A stretch of DNA of 64,000 nucleotides from Nematostella vectensis (taxonomy: Eukaryota > Cnidaria > Anthozoa > Actiniaria > Edwardsiidae). The stretch covers positions 6,137,501-6,201,500 of the forward strand of contig NC_064035.1 in NCBI RefSeq assembly GCF_932526225.1. The letters are read 5' to 3'. How positions within the stretch are numbered: position 1 is the first letter of the stretch; the number at the start of each line of letters is the position of its first letter. Positions 10,422 through 30,003 of the stretch are shown piece after piece. The notes under the pieces are model-generated. The model was not told the DNA's origin. It saw only the letters and a program-made list of their open reading frames with translations, and made no database searches. Position numbers and translations under genes: made by a program.

Positions 10422-11627
10422 TTACAATTCTGGAAGAGATTTGAAATATTTTTTAGCCTCTACAGCACTCTCAATACATATATTATATACTGGATGAACA
10501 GGCTTTAACAAATTGTGTTCACCACCGACAATGTTCCGGTTCATTCTGTGTCCAAGCATGAAGTGTTGTGCAACAGACAGGCCAGACAGGCAGTAACAGG
10601 TGTGGTAGAAATCCCGACTCTTTCCAGGCTTGTCGATCAAACCCCCCGCATGGTATTGGCACTGAACTAACACGTAGTCCTGTAGAGCCACCTGGTCAAA
10701 CATCCACTTTTCCTGGCTTATGGCATTGTCTTGTTTGGCTTCCAGTACGCTGTGTAGCAAAGGAAATAGTCCACCAAGCCAGTATGAGTAACAGCCATCA
10801 ACTAATTTGTTGGTGCGGCCTTGAAAGCCTCCTTCGGCTTTCATTTGCCTGTTTACTGCCCAACGCAAGAGCTGTTTTAGGTTGACGATGTGTTCTTTGC
10901 CAAGAAGTACCAAACATGCAAAGCCACAGAAGGTGTAACCTCCATGAGCCTCAAGACCAGGCTCACCTGAAAATCCTCCCTCGTATGTCTGACAAGACTT
11001 TAGCCAATCAGCAGTCCCCGCAAACAATTCTGGTGTAAGAATGTTTGTTATAGATGCTGAAACAGCAGCGCAGTATGCTCCTCTGATGTCAACCTCGCCA
11101 TCAACATGCATACGGAATCCGCCGTCAAGATTTCGGCAGCGCATAATGAAATTATACAATGCCGGCCTATCTATTACATTATAAGCTTCTTCAGTGCCCA
11201 GGATGCTAAGAGCGCACACAGCGGCATATGTCGGCGCTAAATGTGGAACTTGGTTCGGACCGCCACCAAATCCACCTTCCGGGTGTTGGCACCGGCGAAG
11301 AAAACCAACTATGTCAGAGACTTGTTGCAGCGGCACCTCTTCGCCGAGCAGTTTTAATGAGTGTAACATCCAATAGCAGAGCCAAGGCCGGCTAGCGTCC
11401 AGACATTCGTACGAATCGGATAATCGAACAAGACCCCGGCGAACGTAGTTTAAATGTTTTTGTCGAATTAGAGGGATCTCTGGATCTAAATCCATCACAG
11501 CGAGATAGGAGTAGTAATTCTTTGCTATTTTAAGTTCTACGGCTTGTTGTTCTTTAGATGTAGCTGTCGGAAAGCCGTCATCTTTGAAGCGTAATTCGCC
11601 AACACTTTTGTTAGAGTGAAGAGCCAT
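10422..11627 (-). CDS. FNTB: Protein farnesyltransferase subunit beta
   Basis: Catalytic zinc subunit of protein farnesyltransferase, which with the alpha subunit attaches farnesyl to CaaX-box proteins in the cytosol. The 401-residue open frame has the repeated QxxxGGF-type helices of the alpha-alpha barrel (RCQHPEGGFGG, CRNLDGGF, SCQTYEGGFSG, MKAEGGFQG, QYHAGGLIDKPGK). Every residue numbered in rat FNTB is found at a constant offset of 20: zinc ligands D277, C279 and H342; diphosphate or lipid contacts H228, R271, K274, Y280, W82 and W86. The mammalian protein is about 437 residues, longer only at the ends. The gene is uninterrupted by introns, unusual beside its intron-rich neighbours. It lies head to head with TMEM245. 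The start is the first ATG before the conserved sequence. Confidence 0.97.
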   Translation of the reverse strand: MALHSNKSVGELRFKDDGFPTATSKEQQAVELKIAKNYYSYLAVMDLDPEIPLIRQKHLNYVRRGLVRLSDSYECLDASRPWLCYWMLHSLKLLGEEVPLQQVSDIVGFLRRCQHPEGGFGGGPNQVPHLAPTYAAVCALSILGTEEAYNVIDRPALYNFIMRCRNLDGGFRMHVDGEVDIRGAYCAAVSASITNILTPELFAGTADWLKSCQTYEGGFSGEPGLEAHGGYTFCGFACLVLLGKEHIVNLKQLLRWAVNRQMKAEGGFQGRTNKLVDGCYSYWLGGLFPLLHSVLEAKQDNAISQEKWMFDQVALQDYVLVQCQYHAGGLIDKPGKSRDFYHTCYCLSGLSVAQHFMLGHRMNRNIVGGEHNLLKPVHPVYNICIESAVEAKKYFKSLPEL

Positions 11628-12028
11628 TTTTGAAAGCCAAGCCTAAACACTAATGGGAAATACCACTGACCTGATACTTGATGGACTTTATCTTCTTGTG
11701 CTTGGGTGGTATCGTTATATGTTTGTTACGAAACGAAAGGAAAAAAATATAATAGGTATGCTGATCTTATTTTATTTCGAAAGCGTTATAAATTTTCCTT
11801 AATTAAATAAAAATAAAGCCTGTTTTATATTTTATTGAAATACACAGCTAATTTCACAAAACATCTTTTTTAGTTTTGTCCCTCCCCTCCCCTATGACAG
11901 AACTTGTAAAGCCCAGTCAGCAGCCTCATACAAAATACAAATGGCGGCCGGTTGATAAAAAAAAAAAAAAAACAACTGATGACCAGATAAAACGTTTGTC
12001 GCTGTCTCTACACAATATTATAAGCGCA
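11628..12028. promoter_or_regulatory. Shared upstream region of FNTB and TMEM245
   Basis: Only about 400 bp separate the divergent start codons of FNTB and TMEM245, so this interval should contain both promoters and 5' UTRs. It is AT-rich, has no clear TATA box in either direction, and holds a poly-A run at about 11956-11972 within the TMEM245 side. An in-frame upstream ATG for TMEM245 at 11894 would place part of this interval in the coding region. Confidence 0.5.
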
Positions 12029-20818
<8,790 letters not shown>

Positions 20819-20867
20819 ATGAATCGTACGACAGACGACATTTTTGTAATTGTACCTTATTATGATT

Positions 20868-20873
20868 ATTAAA
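20868..20873 (+). terminator. Polyadenylation signal of TMEM245
   Basis: ATTAAA about 50 bases after the stop codon, the nearest poly-A hexamer on the sense strand. Confidence 0.5.
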
Positions 20874-21270
20874 AATAATGTCACACAAGCGCGGAATCTT
20901 AAACCATTATAGGCGGCGACACTTTTCTCCAGTCCCAAGTCAGTCCAGTCAATCTGCAATGATTAGATATCTTAGAAAATCACTCCTGATAACCTACAGC
21001 GATAGTTTTTTGACTAGCCCTCTAGAATTCTATTGTTATTTATGAGCGCACTGAGCTTCCGTGGGGTCAAATTCGGTTGAACTTCTAGTGGGTACAGCCT
21101 TTCTAATAATCACATAAGTTTACAGAGACAGCAGACAATTTAGGTGTTGAAAACGTAAAGATAATCATTACAGAAAGACTGCTCACTAAAGATACGATAC
21201 GAGGTTGTAGCCTAGAATACAAGTTTTATTGCTAGATTTTTGCGTGTTTTACTGAATCCATTTTCAACCA
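20874..21270. other. Intergenic, no feature recognised
   Basis: Region between the TMEM245 poly-A signal and the first repeat element of the 21-35 kb block. No open frame or repeat of note seen. Confidence 0.5.
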
Positions 21271-21953
21271 GGGGCTCGTTTCTCGAAACACCCGAGAATT
21301 CTTGGGCCCGAAAACGATTCATTCCTTAAATTTGAAAAGCTTGCTAATTCCTATAAAATTTACGCTTCGTTACTGTGCCGAGCATTTGCGGGTCACTCAA
21401 TGCACAGCTTTTCAAGCTGAGACACATCTCTTGACTGTTCTTAATAATCGTGGAAGGGTTTCAAAGCCAGAAACTTGTTATTTAGGCTAAAAATCGAGAA
21501 AATGGGAGACAGCCGTGCAGCTAGTTTTTCCCCTCCTTTACCGGAAGCCGTGCAAGTAGACACATAAAATTTATGGTATCTAAACGTGTTAAAATGTTGT
21601 CAAACATCGTATTTTACCACAAAGATTCATGTAAAGGATGATTCTCTTTATATATTTATAGATTTTGATCTTTCCCGAACTTCTCGGGCCCGAAAATCAC
21701 GTCTTAAATATCAAGAAAGTTCTCGGGACCTCGCAGTCACCCGAGACTTTTCGGGTAACTTTCTGGCTTCAGCAGAACTTCGAAAATAGCCCTTTTGAGC
21801 GTAATCATTTGGAATATGAACCAAGAGGAAGTTCAAACTGTTCTAAATCATGAAAGCGGTTCCAAAAAGGAAAACATGCGAAATCTTGGGGAAAAATGCA
21901 AAATAAAGTTTTCGGGCCCGAGAATTCTCGGGAGTTTCAAGAAACGGGCGCCA
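21270..21953. mobile_element. hAT-like MITE, copy 1
   Basis: Ends are inverted repeats: CAGGGGCTCGTTTCTCGAAA on the left and the complement of GGCGCCCGTTTCTTGAAACT on the right, each continuing through the (C)CCGAGAATTCT region. The interior (about 590 bp) is non-coding. The CAGG start is typical of hAT-type termini. A shorter relative is at 48396-48809, and the right two thirds are present again at 29082-29678 inside the duplicated unit. Confidence 0.7.
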
Positions 21954-22281
21954 GTTCAGGTAGGAATACGAGCTTTATTCAACACTAACAAGACATCGTT
22001 TTGTAGTAAAATTATCCTATAACCCCTGCGCGGATCCAGTAAAATATCTGTCATTGATCATTTGCCCAAAAATTTACGGGATCACAAGATTTATATGGAT
22101 TCCGGATCACGATTCCAATTTTGGGAGGGGGAACCATTTTTATTTATCCCTGGTATCGGGATCACTTGAAAAAATACTACACAAATGTTAATAAATACAA
22201 AATCAAAGCAAATAAAAAAAGATATCGATCCTAATGTCCATCCTCTCTCATGTTCAAGAGAAGATAGCGTCGCCTGTAAGT

Positions 22282-22612
22282 GTTACTGGACAATATAGCA
22301 ACCGAACCAGGCCCGTACCCAGGAGACGTGTTACTGGACAATATAGCAACCGAACCAGGCCCGTACCCAGGAGACGTGTTACTGGACAATATAGCAACCG
22401 AACCAGGCCCGTACCCAGGAGACGTGTTACTGGACAATATAGCAACCGAACCAGGCCCGTACCCAGGAGACGTGTTACTGGACAATATAGCAACCGAACC
22501 AGGCCCGTACCCAGGAGACGTGTTACTGGACAATATAGCAACCGAACCAGGCCCGTACCCAGGAGACGTGTTACTGGACAATATAGCAACCGAACCAGGC
22601 CCGTACCCAGGA
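22282..22612. repeat. 48-bp minisatellite array, 7 units (unit 1)
   Basis: Seven essentially identical 48-bp units beginning GTTACTGGACAATATAGCAA and containing ACCAGGCCCGTACCCAGGAG. Because 48 is a multiple of three and no frame of the unit holds a stop, long open frames appear on both strands; these are not genes. Confidence 0.95.
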
Positions 22613-23054
22613 TTTTTCTTTAGGAGGTGCGAAATCCCCTAATTTTTCTAAGGGGGGGGGGCATACTAGAGTGATCTAGCTTATGCTTTATAGTTTTGTC
22701 TACAAATAGCACGTCTATTGAGATCCGAAAACAATAACCGACTTTCGGCCAATGTGGGTGGATGCGTTCGCACCCCCTGCAACCCCCCTCAACGTCTCTA
22801 TGAAGTGGCCTAAATAGAGGAGACGTTTGAGGCTCTGGAACCAGGGCACTTCAAGCTCCTCTTACATGTAAATTAACGTTTTGATAATCAAGTTATCTAA
22901 AAACTATTGTCGGAACTCCCCCATATATGATATTTTCTTCTACTATAAACATAAAGGAAGAACATATTGTGCATAAGGGCCTGTATATCCAGGACTTTGA
23001 GCATGGCTTTTTAAACCCATTTAGCAGACCTCAGCTGACCATTTACGATTGTTC

Positions 23055-23105
23055 TACCCTGGGTACCAGAGGCCGCGAAGCTCGGAGCCCCTGGTACCCA
23101 GGGTA
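23055..23105. repeat. 51-bp palindromic element, copy 1
   Basis: TACCCTGGGTACCAGAGGC pairs with GCCCCTGGTACCCAGGGTA around a GC-rich loop. A second full copy is at 33859-33909; in unit 2 (about 31437-31472) the left arm is deleted. The arm matches the outer ends of the MITE in TMEM245 intron 1. Confidence 0.75.
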
Positions 23106-24686
23106 CGGTTGTTCTGTTAAAGGCTCCGCATTGTCGCCAGTTTACTTCCAGAGATCCGACGGAAACCTCAACCATTTAAAGATAAAAGAATCCATAAAAA
23201 TCCAAGATATTTAAAAGGCCATCCGCACTAAATTATCAATCACATCCTCAAAGAAACTTCCATTAGATACACTGCTTTCAATATTTTGAAATATTATTCG
23301 CGTTTTCCGTTAAAAATCATCGGAGATTGTTACGTAATCGACCGGAAGTAAACTGGTGACAATGCTGCTTTAATCGAGAAGAATCTGATAATAGGAGACC
23401 GTTTACACCGGGCGACAATAAATATACCCCCCCTCCCCTGCACGCTTTGTCACCTGTCACGGACCTGCAATTATCTCACTCGCATCGAATTTCATCCAAT
23501 TTCACCCTCTTCTTATGCCCCATATACTAATAAGACCAATCTGATATCACGACATCACGATGAAATATAAGCAAATACAAGGAGCACGGCAGCATTCTAG
23601 ACCCCATAAAAAGAGGAATTACTAATATCTCATTAGTGTCCATGCGTGAGAGCCCATCACTAAAAATTACAAACACCTAATTATCTCCCACTTGGAATTG
23701 CTACCAAGGGGGGACGTTCTTACGAAAATACTTATCTCAAACAGTAATGAAATATTAATCTCGCGCCCCGTTAAACATCATGGTTGAGAGCGTTCTTAAC
23801 TCCTTTTCACGCTTTTCCTCACAAGGCAAATAATAAAGACCTTACTTATAAAATGTTCTGGAAAAGAAAAGAGAAATTAAGATGCCGTTTTTGTTTTTTC
23901 AACTATATATATATAGTATATATATTTCTCTTTTTCTAGTCATTTTTATTCTAGACATGATGCCTTTTTTTTATTTGGCGTGCACAAAAGGGGTTGAAAT
24001 CAGTGATTAACTTTGCTATTCTTAGTTCTTTTTAAACGCGCGAAAGAGGAGAAGTCCAGCAAATCAAACCAATTGATTTTTGGGCATACGAAAGGGGGTA
24101 TGGGGATCAACTTTTTCCCCTAAGAGTTTTAAGCGCAAATAACAAACGAGATTACATAGAAAGACCTGGTGAACCTGCTGTTTAAAAAAGGCAAGTAGAA
24201 TACAAGTACCATGGACAATCACACCCTCATCAAGGAAGAGAAATGTGAGCGGTATAAATATTTGATGTCAAAGTTGTCATGCGTGGTCACAAGAGGATGT
24301 TTAGCCCTTTCTAACACCACTTGTGTCATCATTTGGTTGAAGGCGGGAGTACGGTTCACACTGTCGAGTGGTATGTCGCATGCTATATCGGTCAAGTATT
24401 GTTTTGGCTATCCCGTGGAAAATCAAGTCTCGACAAAACAATTTATCACAACAACAATAATTTAATTATATAGTGTTAATTTAATCCTTAGAGTTGATTT
24501 AATCAATCGTTAAAAAGTAATTCTATTTCCAGGTAAAGTAATCTAAAGGCTTTCTACTGTCCATCGCGGTTAGAAAACAATTCTTGTGTAAGTATCGCGC
24601 ATGCGCATGCAATAAATACTGGACCCTCTTTCACGCGAGCCAGAATGTCGAGCGCAAAGAGAGTCCCAGGTTTGGACTATTGCCCA

Positions 24687-24813
24687 GGGCCCGGTTCCTA
24701 GAAAGCAGGTTAGCGCTTATCCACGGATAAATATGGTTATCGAGACATTTGATTGGATAACAACCTTATTTAACTCTAGGTTAGCGTTAACCTGCTTTCT
24801 AGGAACCCGGCCC
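24687..24813. mobile_element. 127-bp foldback MITE, copy 1
   Basis: GGGCCCGGTTCCTAGAAAGC at the left pairs with GCTTTCTAGGAACCCGGCCC at the right; the arms extend through AGGTTAGCG. Interior about 65 bp. It lies in block C of unit 1. Confidence 0.75.
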
Positions 24814-26689
24814 AGGGCGTCTTTCAGTCTGTTTCTTTCTCGCGCCGCGTTCCCTTGTGCCCGATCCCCACGACGCCCTGGGTCCCCGAGGATGAGATTT
24901 CATGCATCGTTCATTATGTGCCGAGCACTCGCATGTCGCCTTTTGCGATTTTTTTTTCAAGCTCGAAGCCATCGTTTGACGGTTCTAAATAACGTTGGGA
25001 GGTTTTTAGAGCAGCGGTCTGAGTTCGTCGAGATTTCTCGGAAAAATGAAGTTTGGGTGCCCTAGCTCAAAATTAAACTGGTAATAGGTATGGGTGACCA
25101 TGGTATCCTCTGAAAGTTTGAAGAAATTTGGATAAATATTTTTGGCGATAGAAGCCGAAAAGTAATTTTTCGTCTCCCGCACCCGGATTTGAGACAATTT
25201 CGTGGTTGTTAGAAAAAGACTAAAAACCGGTTCGCAACGCGTGATAAAACAACTGCAGCTTATATAAACCTAAAGAATAGATAATAAGGAACTCCCAGGC
25301 TGAAAGATAAGCTGTTCTGTCAGCACCTTATTATTTTACGCGATCTTATTTTATTTTATGTTTTTAGATGACTTTGAAAAGCCTTGAAATAATTGTGTAA
25401 TATCGCCGATGAGATGTGGATTTGGCAAAAATGTTTGCATTCATTGAAAAGAGCATCATTTCTACTTTTGATATGTGAAATAAAATTTAGGGGCAAATAA
25501 AATCCGACTTTTTTACAAGCCGAAATATGACCCCCACTTGACCCTAATTATAAACAAATGCCGACACTCACTTTTTAATGCCTCGCTACCAAAAACTTAT
25601 AAATAACAATTAAAACTGCCAAAAAAAAAAGGATGCAATATAATTCTTGAAAATACTGGTATTTAATCAAATATTCTTGTCTCTCTGATGTTTATATGCT
25701 TTTCAAGATTATATTTTCATAACATTTTTAAGTACAATCCGCATGCATGATAATTATTATCGGCACTAAAAACTTCCGGTTCTTTATTCTTCCGCTTCAT
25801 GAGCATCTCCAAACTTTTTCCCACGAAAGTTATTCTTAAATCGTCCTATATTTATTTCTATCCATCCCTCGTTCTATAAGCATTATAATATTTTCTTTCG
25901 TTCCCTACTTTCGTGGACTAGAATCGCGTACCATCTTCTGATTGTCGTGTTGTTATGCAAATTCGAAGAGTTAATTTATTCAACAAGCGTTCATACAAAG
26001 AAATCAAGAAAAAATAACAGTTGAAGCTTTTCTACTATTGTTTATTATATAACCAACCAATTTCCATTCCCCAGGTAAATTGAGTTACAAAAAGAAAGTA
26101 AGAAAAAATAACAGTTGATGCTTTTTACTATTGTTTTCAATAATACCAAAAAAATTCCATTCTTGTCAGGGAGCATATGTCCAAAAAAGCTCCCTAGGTA
26201 AATTTTGAGGTTACTTTTCTGTTTTCATTTTTTCGCGCGTTAACTTAGGGCCTAATCGCACTAGGAGGACAAAGTTTGTCTGGCCGGGATAAACAGCCGT
26301 CCAAATTGTGTCCTGGCCAATCGATTGGCTTGTTAACCAGTAAAAAAATCGCTTTCACTATTCACTTTACCGGCATACTACAAGCAAGACAACGCAGGAT
26401 TCTATCATTGCGCGTAAGGTGCAGTAAACGCTTATTGCAAGCAGGTAATTACTCGCTATAAGCGCTTCTTTACTAGTCTCAGGCAGGAGATCATAGGACT
26501 AGAGGACTGAGGAGGGGGAAGGTGTGGCTTGCCCAACCATAGGTACCATTTGGAAAAAGAATAATGTTTGAAAAGCCTTCAGTAAGGGGGGGGGGGGGGG
26601 CGTTTACCCGGTGTATTATAGCCACCATCTTGGATTTGAGAGTGGGAGGGGAAGAGGAGAGAGAGCCTTCAAGCCGCATCTGACCAATC

Positions 26690-26930
26690 GATTTCAACGT
26701 TTCCGGGCTCGTTCAGTGACCGTGAATTCGATGACATCAAGCGTGCTGTCGGGCGCAGGGCGAACGCCGCTGAGCCAGAACCCGCAGTCAGCAGCGAGGA
26801 AGAGCCTACCACAAAGCTATTTAGCTGTCCAGTGCGTGAAAGGCTATACACGCTTGGCTTGGTTAGACCGGCACACACTATACGGCAAATGCGAGTTTGC
26901 CAAAGAAGGGGAATGCATATCTTTGCCCGG
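26690..26930 (+). pseudogene. Open coding-like segment inside the 4-kb transposon, upstream part
   Basis: In the frame TTT CCG GGC TCG TTC from about 26699, the segment reads without stops and has protein-like composition (acidic run EPEPAVSSEEEP followed by KLFSCPVRE). It has no recognised domain. A MITE begins at 26930 and interrupts the frame. Other frames across the same DNA are also open, so the coding call is an inference. Confidence 0.3.
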
Positions 26931-27340
26931 GGGGGACTCTCTAAAAATGTAGACGGGGGTAATCGTCATATCTTTTAGGGTATAAAATTTCTACCAACTG
27001 CCATCTTTTAGGGGGTGTTGGAGGATTTTTCAGATTTTGCTATCTCTTAGGGTAGAAAAAATTCGACCAACTGCTATTCCTAAGTGTGTGTTAAACGTTT
27101 TTTTCCATTCTGTTATCTCTTAGGGTATAAAATTCGATTAATTGCTATTCCTAAGGGGGTGTTAAACGTTTTTTTTCGATTCTGCTATCCCTTAGGGGCA
27201 AAAATTCCTTCGACCTCACCCAATTTTCCCGTCTCTTAGAGGAAATAATTTCTGTTGACCACGCCTAATGTGCCATCCCTAACGGAGTACAATCAATTTT
27301 GCCGACGATTACCCACGTCTGTTTTTATCGGAGTCCCCCT
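26930..27340. mobile_element. MITE family with GGGGGACTC termini, copy 1
   Basis: Inverted ends of about 37 bp: GGGGGACTCTCTAAAAATGT, then AGACGGGGGTAATCGTC, on the left, with the complement of GGGGGACTCCGATAAAAACA, AGACGTGGGTAATCGTC on the right. The interior has three imperfect tandem copies of a module built around ATCTCTTAGGGTATAAAA and CTATTCCTAAGGGGGTG. A relative with the same ends is at 51440-51886. It is nested in the 4-kb transposon. Confidence 0.75.
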
Positions 27341-27406
27341 TCCCGGCAAGCTTGGCTACCACCAAAAAGTAGTCGGGGGGAGGAGGGGGGCGTACCATTA
27401 ATTGGG

Positions 27407-27796
27407 AATGAAGTGATAGAATCAACAAGCTGCATCTCTATACAGGGGAACGCCGATTAAATCAGCGAGTTCCTATTACCGGGCCATGTACTGGTGTATT
27501 TTTCCCGAAAATAACACAGGATGCGGAGGCTGCAGAGGCTGCGGAGGAGGCAGCCGCCTACTTCCGTACGAGAGCTGCCATCCTAGATGAATACCAACTA
27601 AATCACCCAATAGAAGCGAACGGCATCGACTTGTGCCACTTTAACTCCAGGTCCAGGCTCACCTTTCTTTCAGTTATAACCCTTCCCACTATCTGCAAAG
27701 AGCTGGAGCTTCAAGTGCCCGGAGCAACCCGACGCAAAGCTTCTTTTGTAGCCACGCTCGTGGATGTTATTCAAAGATGTAGTTGCGCAAAATAAA
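27407..27796 (+). pseudogene. Open coding-like segment inside the 4-kb transposon, C-terminal part
   Basis: A stop-free stretch without an ATG runs from just after a TGA near 27407 to a TAA at about 27796. It includes an Ala/Glu-rich segment (DAEAAEAAEEAAAYF), RTRAAILDEYQLNHP and ATRRKASFVATLVDVIQRC before the stop. The composition is protein-like and a 3' splice-site-like TCTCTATACAG precedes the best part at 27445. It looks like the last exon of a transposon gene. No family recognised. Confidence 0.35.
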
Positions 27797-30003
27797 TCCA
27801 CGATTTCTTGGGTCCCGATTATATTTTTTCGGTAATCCTGTGTTCTGTTGTGAAGACCAGAGTAAGTTTTTACACTTTAATACTCTCTTTTACTAAAAAG
27901 GAGAACAGCTTACGGTGAGAGGCCTCAATATCGCAAATGTCTCAGCGTTCTTGCATAATTTGTATTTTTATTTGATCAAATTTGTAGTTGAACAAAGGCT
28001 TTGAAAATATGCGAATTTTGACAATTTGATCAAGCTTTTTGTTTAATTACAATTTAAAACTGTACAAAATTCTGCCAGTATCGCTTGTTAATTAAATAAA
28101 AACATGCAAAACTCTCATTTTCTTCTTTTGGACGTTTTTATTTTTCAATAAGTAATTATCAGAAAAGTCTTATTGCAGTCATGGTGAGGTATTTTATGCT
28201 TGTCGCTTTGTTTGTCACCTTTTAATTACGTATGCATGGCAGCAAACAAAATAGTATCACGCGAGCCTAAAAACCGCAATTTAATGCAATAAATGCTATG
28301 AAATTATTACCATTAAATTTTAGTATTGCCGACAGTATATTTCTTTTGATTTGAGCGCTCTTTCTTGTTTTTCTGGAGATTTGAAGGCGTTGTTTGAATG
28401 CGGAAAACCTGATACAGTAGTCTGCATTAGTTTATAATTAGGGTCAAGTGGGGGTCATATTTCGGCTTGTAAAAAAGTCGGATTTTATTTGCCCCTAAAT
28501 TTTATTTCATATATCAAACGTAGAAATGATGTTCTTTTCGATGAATGCAATCATTTTTGCCAAATCCACATCTCATCGGCGATATTACACGATCATTTCA
28601 GGGCTTTTCAAAGTCATCTAAAAACGTAAAATAAAATAAAATCGTGTAAAATAATAAGGTGCTGACAGAACAGCTTATCTTTTAGCCTTGGAAATCCTTA
28701 TTATCTATTCTTTAGGTTTATATAAGCTGCAAATGTTTTATGACGCGTTGCGAACCGGTTTTTAGTCTTTTTCTAACAACCACGAAATTGTCTCAAATCC
28801 GGGTGCGGGAGACTAAAAATTACTTTTTGGCTTCTATCGCCAAAAATATTTATCCAAATTGCTTCAAGCTTTCACAGTATACTGAGGTCACCCATACCTA
28901 TTACCAGTTTAATTTTGAGCTAGGGCACCCAAACATCATTTTTCCGAGAAATCTCGACGAACTCAGACCGCTGGTCTTTAAAGTCAAAACTTCTAATTTT
29001 GGCTTAATGGCAAAAAGAAGAAAATGAAGTGCATCTACTTTTGCACAGCTGTTATGGCCAAAACAAGAACTGTCGAACTCCACGCTTCGTTCATACTGTG
29101 CCGAGCATTTGCGGGTCACTCAATGCACACCTTTTCAAGCTAAAACACATCTCTTGGCTGTTCTTAATAATCGTGGAAGTGTTTCAAAGCCAGAAACTTA
29201 TTATTTATAGGCTAAAAATCGAGAAAATGGGAGACAGCCGTCATCTAGTTTTTTTCCCTCCTTTACCGGAAGCCGTGCAAGTAGACACAGCGTAAAATTT
29301 ATGGTATCTAAACGTGTTAAAATGTTGTCAAACATCGTATTTTACCACAAAGATTCATGTAAAGGATGATTCTCTTTATATATTTATAGATTTTGATCTT
29401 TCCCGAACTTCTCGGGCCCGAAAATCACGTCTTAAATATCAAGAAAGTTCTCGGGACCTCGCAGTCACCCGATACTTTTCGGGTAACTTTCTGGCTTCAG
29501 CAGAACTTCGAAAATAGCCCTTTTGAGCGTAATCATTTGGAATATGAACCAAGAGGAAGTTCAAACTGTTCTAAATCATGAAAGCGGTTCCAAGAAGGAA
29601 AACATGCGAAATTTTGGGAAAAAATGCAAAATAAAGTTTTCGGGCCCGAGAATTCTCGGGAGTTTCAAGAAACGCCAGTTCAGGTAGGAATACGAGCTTT
29701 ATTCAACACTAAAAAGACATCGTTTTGTAGTAAAATTATCCTATAACCCCTGCGCGGATCCAGTTAAATATCTGTCATTGATCATTTGCCCAAAAATGTA
29801 CGGGATCACAAGATTTATATGGATTCCGGATCACGATTCCAATTTTGGGAGGGGGAACCATTTTTATTTATCCCTGGTATCGGGATCACTTGAAAAAATA
29901 CTAAACAAATGTTAATAAATACAAAATCAAAGCAAATAAAAAAGATATCGATCCTAATGTCCATCCTCTCTCATGTTCAAGAGAAGATAGCGTCGCCTGT
30001 AAG

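Larger units (their letters stand above)
25009..28976. mobile_element. 4-kb DNA transposon with 552-bp inverted repeats and TTTA target duplication
   Basis: Arms 25009-25560 and 28424-28976 are inverted copies, roughly 95 percent identical by eye, starting GAGCAGCGGTCTGAGTTCGT on the left and the complement of GACCAGCGGTCTGAGTTCGT on the right. TTTA flanks it at 25005-25008 and 28977-28980. The duplicated unit 2 holds the same flanks with a single TTTA at 33363-33366 and no insert, giving direct proof of insertion. The interior keeps two open segments (about 26690-26930 and 27407-27793) but no intact transposase I recognise. Superfamilies with 4-bp targets include Sola, Academ, Chapaev and Kolobok; none can be assigned from what is visible. 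Confidence 0.85.
21363..29081. repeat. Tandem duplication unit 1 (with a 4-kb insertion)
   Basis: The sequence from about 21363 to 25008, continuing after the inserted element at 28977-29081, is repeated at 29082-33453. Subparts in order: right part of the hAT-like MITE, spacer, 48-bp minisatellite (7 units), about 2.4 kb block C (22623-25004), and a short tail (AGTCAAAACTTCTAATTTTG onward). Identity with unit 2 is very high over kilobases, so the duplication is recent. It carries no supported gene. Confidence 0.88.

Noticed and set aside
24211-24465. An 84-codon frame kept in all three duplicated blocks (also 32571-32825 and 35008-35262)
   Set aside because: The few differences between copies are mostly amino-acid changing, so there is no sign of selection; retention is explained by recent duplication.
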